From the NCBI GenBank assembly GCA_004525355.1, contig SPCK01000168.1, positions 1 through 5,421 of the forward strand: a DNA stretch of 5,421 nt. Reading direction: 5' to 3'. The notes beneath the pieces were generated by a model that did no database searches, was not told where the DNA came from, and worked only from the letters and a program-made list of their open reading frames with translations. The DNA is from Spirochaetales bacterium. Its GTDB lineage: Bacteria; Spirochaetota; Spirochaetia; Treponematales; UBA12059. This document shows, one piece after another, positions 5,194 through 5,421 of this stretch; the stretch's first letter is position 1; each line of letters starts with the position of its first letter. The translations under genes and the position numbers were made by a program.

Positions 5194-5421
5194 GACTGGA
5201 GCGCCTTCCCGAGCTGTTCGATGTGATGGATTGACTCGGGATTGTCGGGGAGAAGAGCGGATGCAAATTTAAGGAAGCGTCCAGCTTCTTCAACCATACC
5301 CAGGCGCAAATAGGACCAGCCCAGGGAATCGGCATAGGCGGGATTCCCTGGATCGGCATCCAATGCCTTGCGACAGAGGCTGACCGCTCGGCTGAGATCC
5401 CGGTCCGCGCATGCCAACAGA
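5190..5421 (-). CDS. TPR-repeat protein, C-terminal part (cut by the right window edge)
   Basis: The frame is open from the right edge to the TGA at 5192-5190, so this is the end of a longer gene whose start is not visible. The TTG at 5417 is most likely an internal Leu codon because the frame continues upstream. The visible part holds about two tetratricopeptide repeats. The first has CRKALDADPGNPAYADSLGW, followed by SYLRLGMVEEAGRFLKFASALLPDNPE, with the Trp/Gly/Tyr/Ala/Pro spacing of TPR helix pairs. The DSLGW.YLRLG pattern is common in the last repeats of long bacterial TPR proteins. TPRs bind other proteins; the partner is unknown. The stop codon overlaps the start of the secreted TPR/NHL/VWA protein, so the two are probably translated together and may work together. 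Confidence 0.85.
   Translation of the reverse strand, partial: LLACADRDLSRAVSLCRKALDADPGNPAYADSLGWSYLRLGMVEEAGRFLKFASALLPDNPESIHHIEQLGKALQS

Noticed and set aside
5190..5417. A complete 75-residue gene starting at TTG 5417.
   Set aside because: The frame is open through the window edge and the TTG sits as a Leu codon within a TPR helix, so the gene is truncated by the window and not complete.

Overview
The window carries eight genes and gene fragments, all transcribed on the minus strand, so the text reads from high to low coordinates. It is compact, moderately GC-rich bacterial DNA with several overlapping stop/start codons. I infer a spirochaete (Spirochaetota, Treponema/Spirochaeta-like). 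The reasons are the order mltG-dnaG, which I recall from treponemes but could not check here, and a secreted TPR / NHL-propeller / von Willebrand A-like protein of a type I associate with that group. This assignment is moderate to low in confidence; no rRNA or unambiguous marker is present.

Region 1 (3118-5421) is an envelope-type gene pair. The C-terminal part of a TPR protein runs off the right edge. Its stop codon overlaps the start of a 691-residue secreted protein made of a signal peptide, a short TPR block, a six-bladed NHL-like propeller and a von Willebrand A-like domain with a degenerate metal site. Both look like protein-interaction scaffolds; neither has a known biochemical role that I can name.

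Region 2 (2835-3104) is a complete tRNA transcription unit: a near-consensus sigma-70 promoter, tRNA-Thr(UGU), tRNA-Tyr(GUA) and a strong intrinsic terminator with an eight-T tail. Neither tRNA encodes its CCA end.

Region 3 (1-2796) is a tightly packed gene string: a YkgJ-type cysteine-cluster protein, a metallo-beta-lactamase-fold hydrolase, a 75-residue protein of unknown function starting at TTG, the endolytic murein transglycosylase MltG, and the first 19 codons of DnaG primase, which is cut by the left edge. Overlaps of 65, 11 and 3 bp and one 60-bp gap suggest a single operon joining cell-wall growth to replication priming. The only space for a dedicated promoter is the short stretch behind the tRNA terminator, and I see no convincing promoter there. 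Readthrough from the tRNA promoter is therefore a real possibility.

I found no mobile element, CRISPR array or clear sign of horizontal transfer. The most unusual items are the small TTG-start gene in front of mltG, the inverted repeat in the mltG leader, the degenerate VWA site in the large secreted protein, and the atypical tRNA-Thr.
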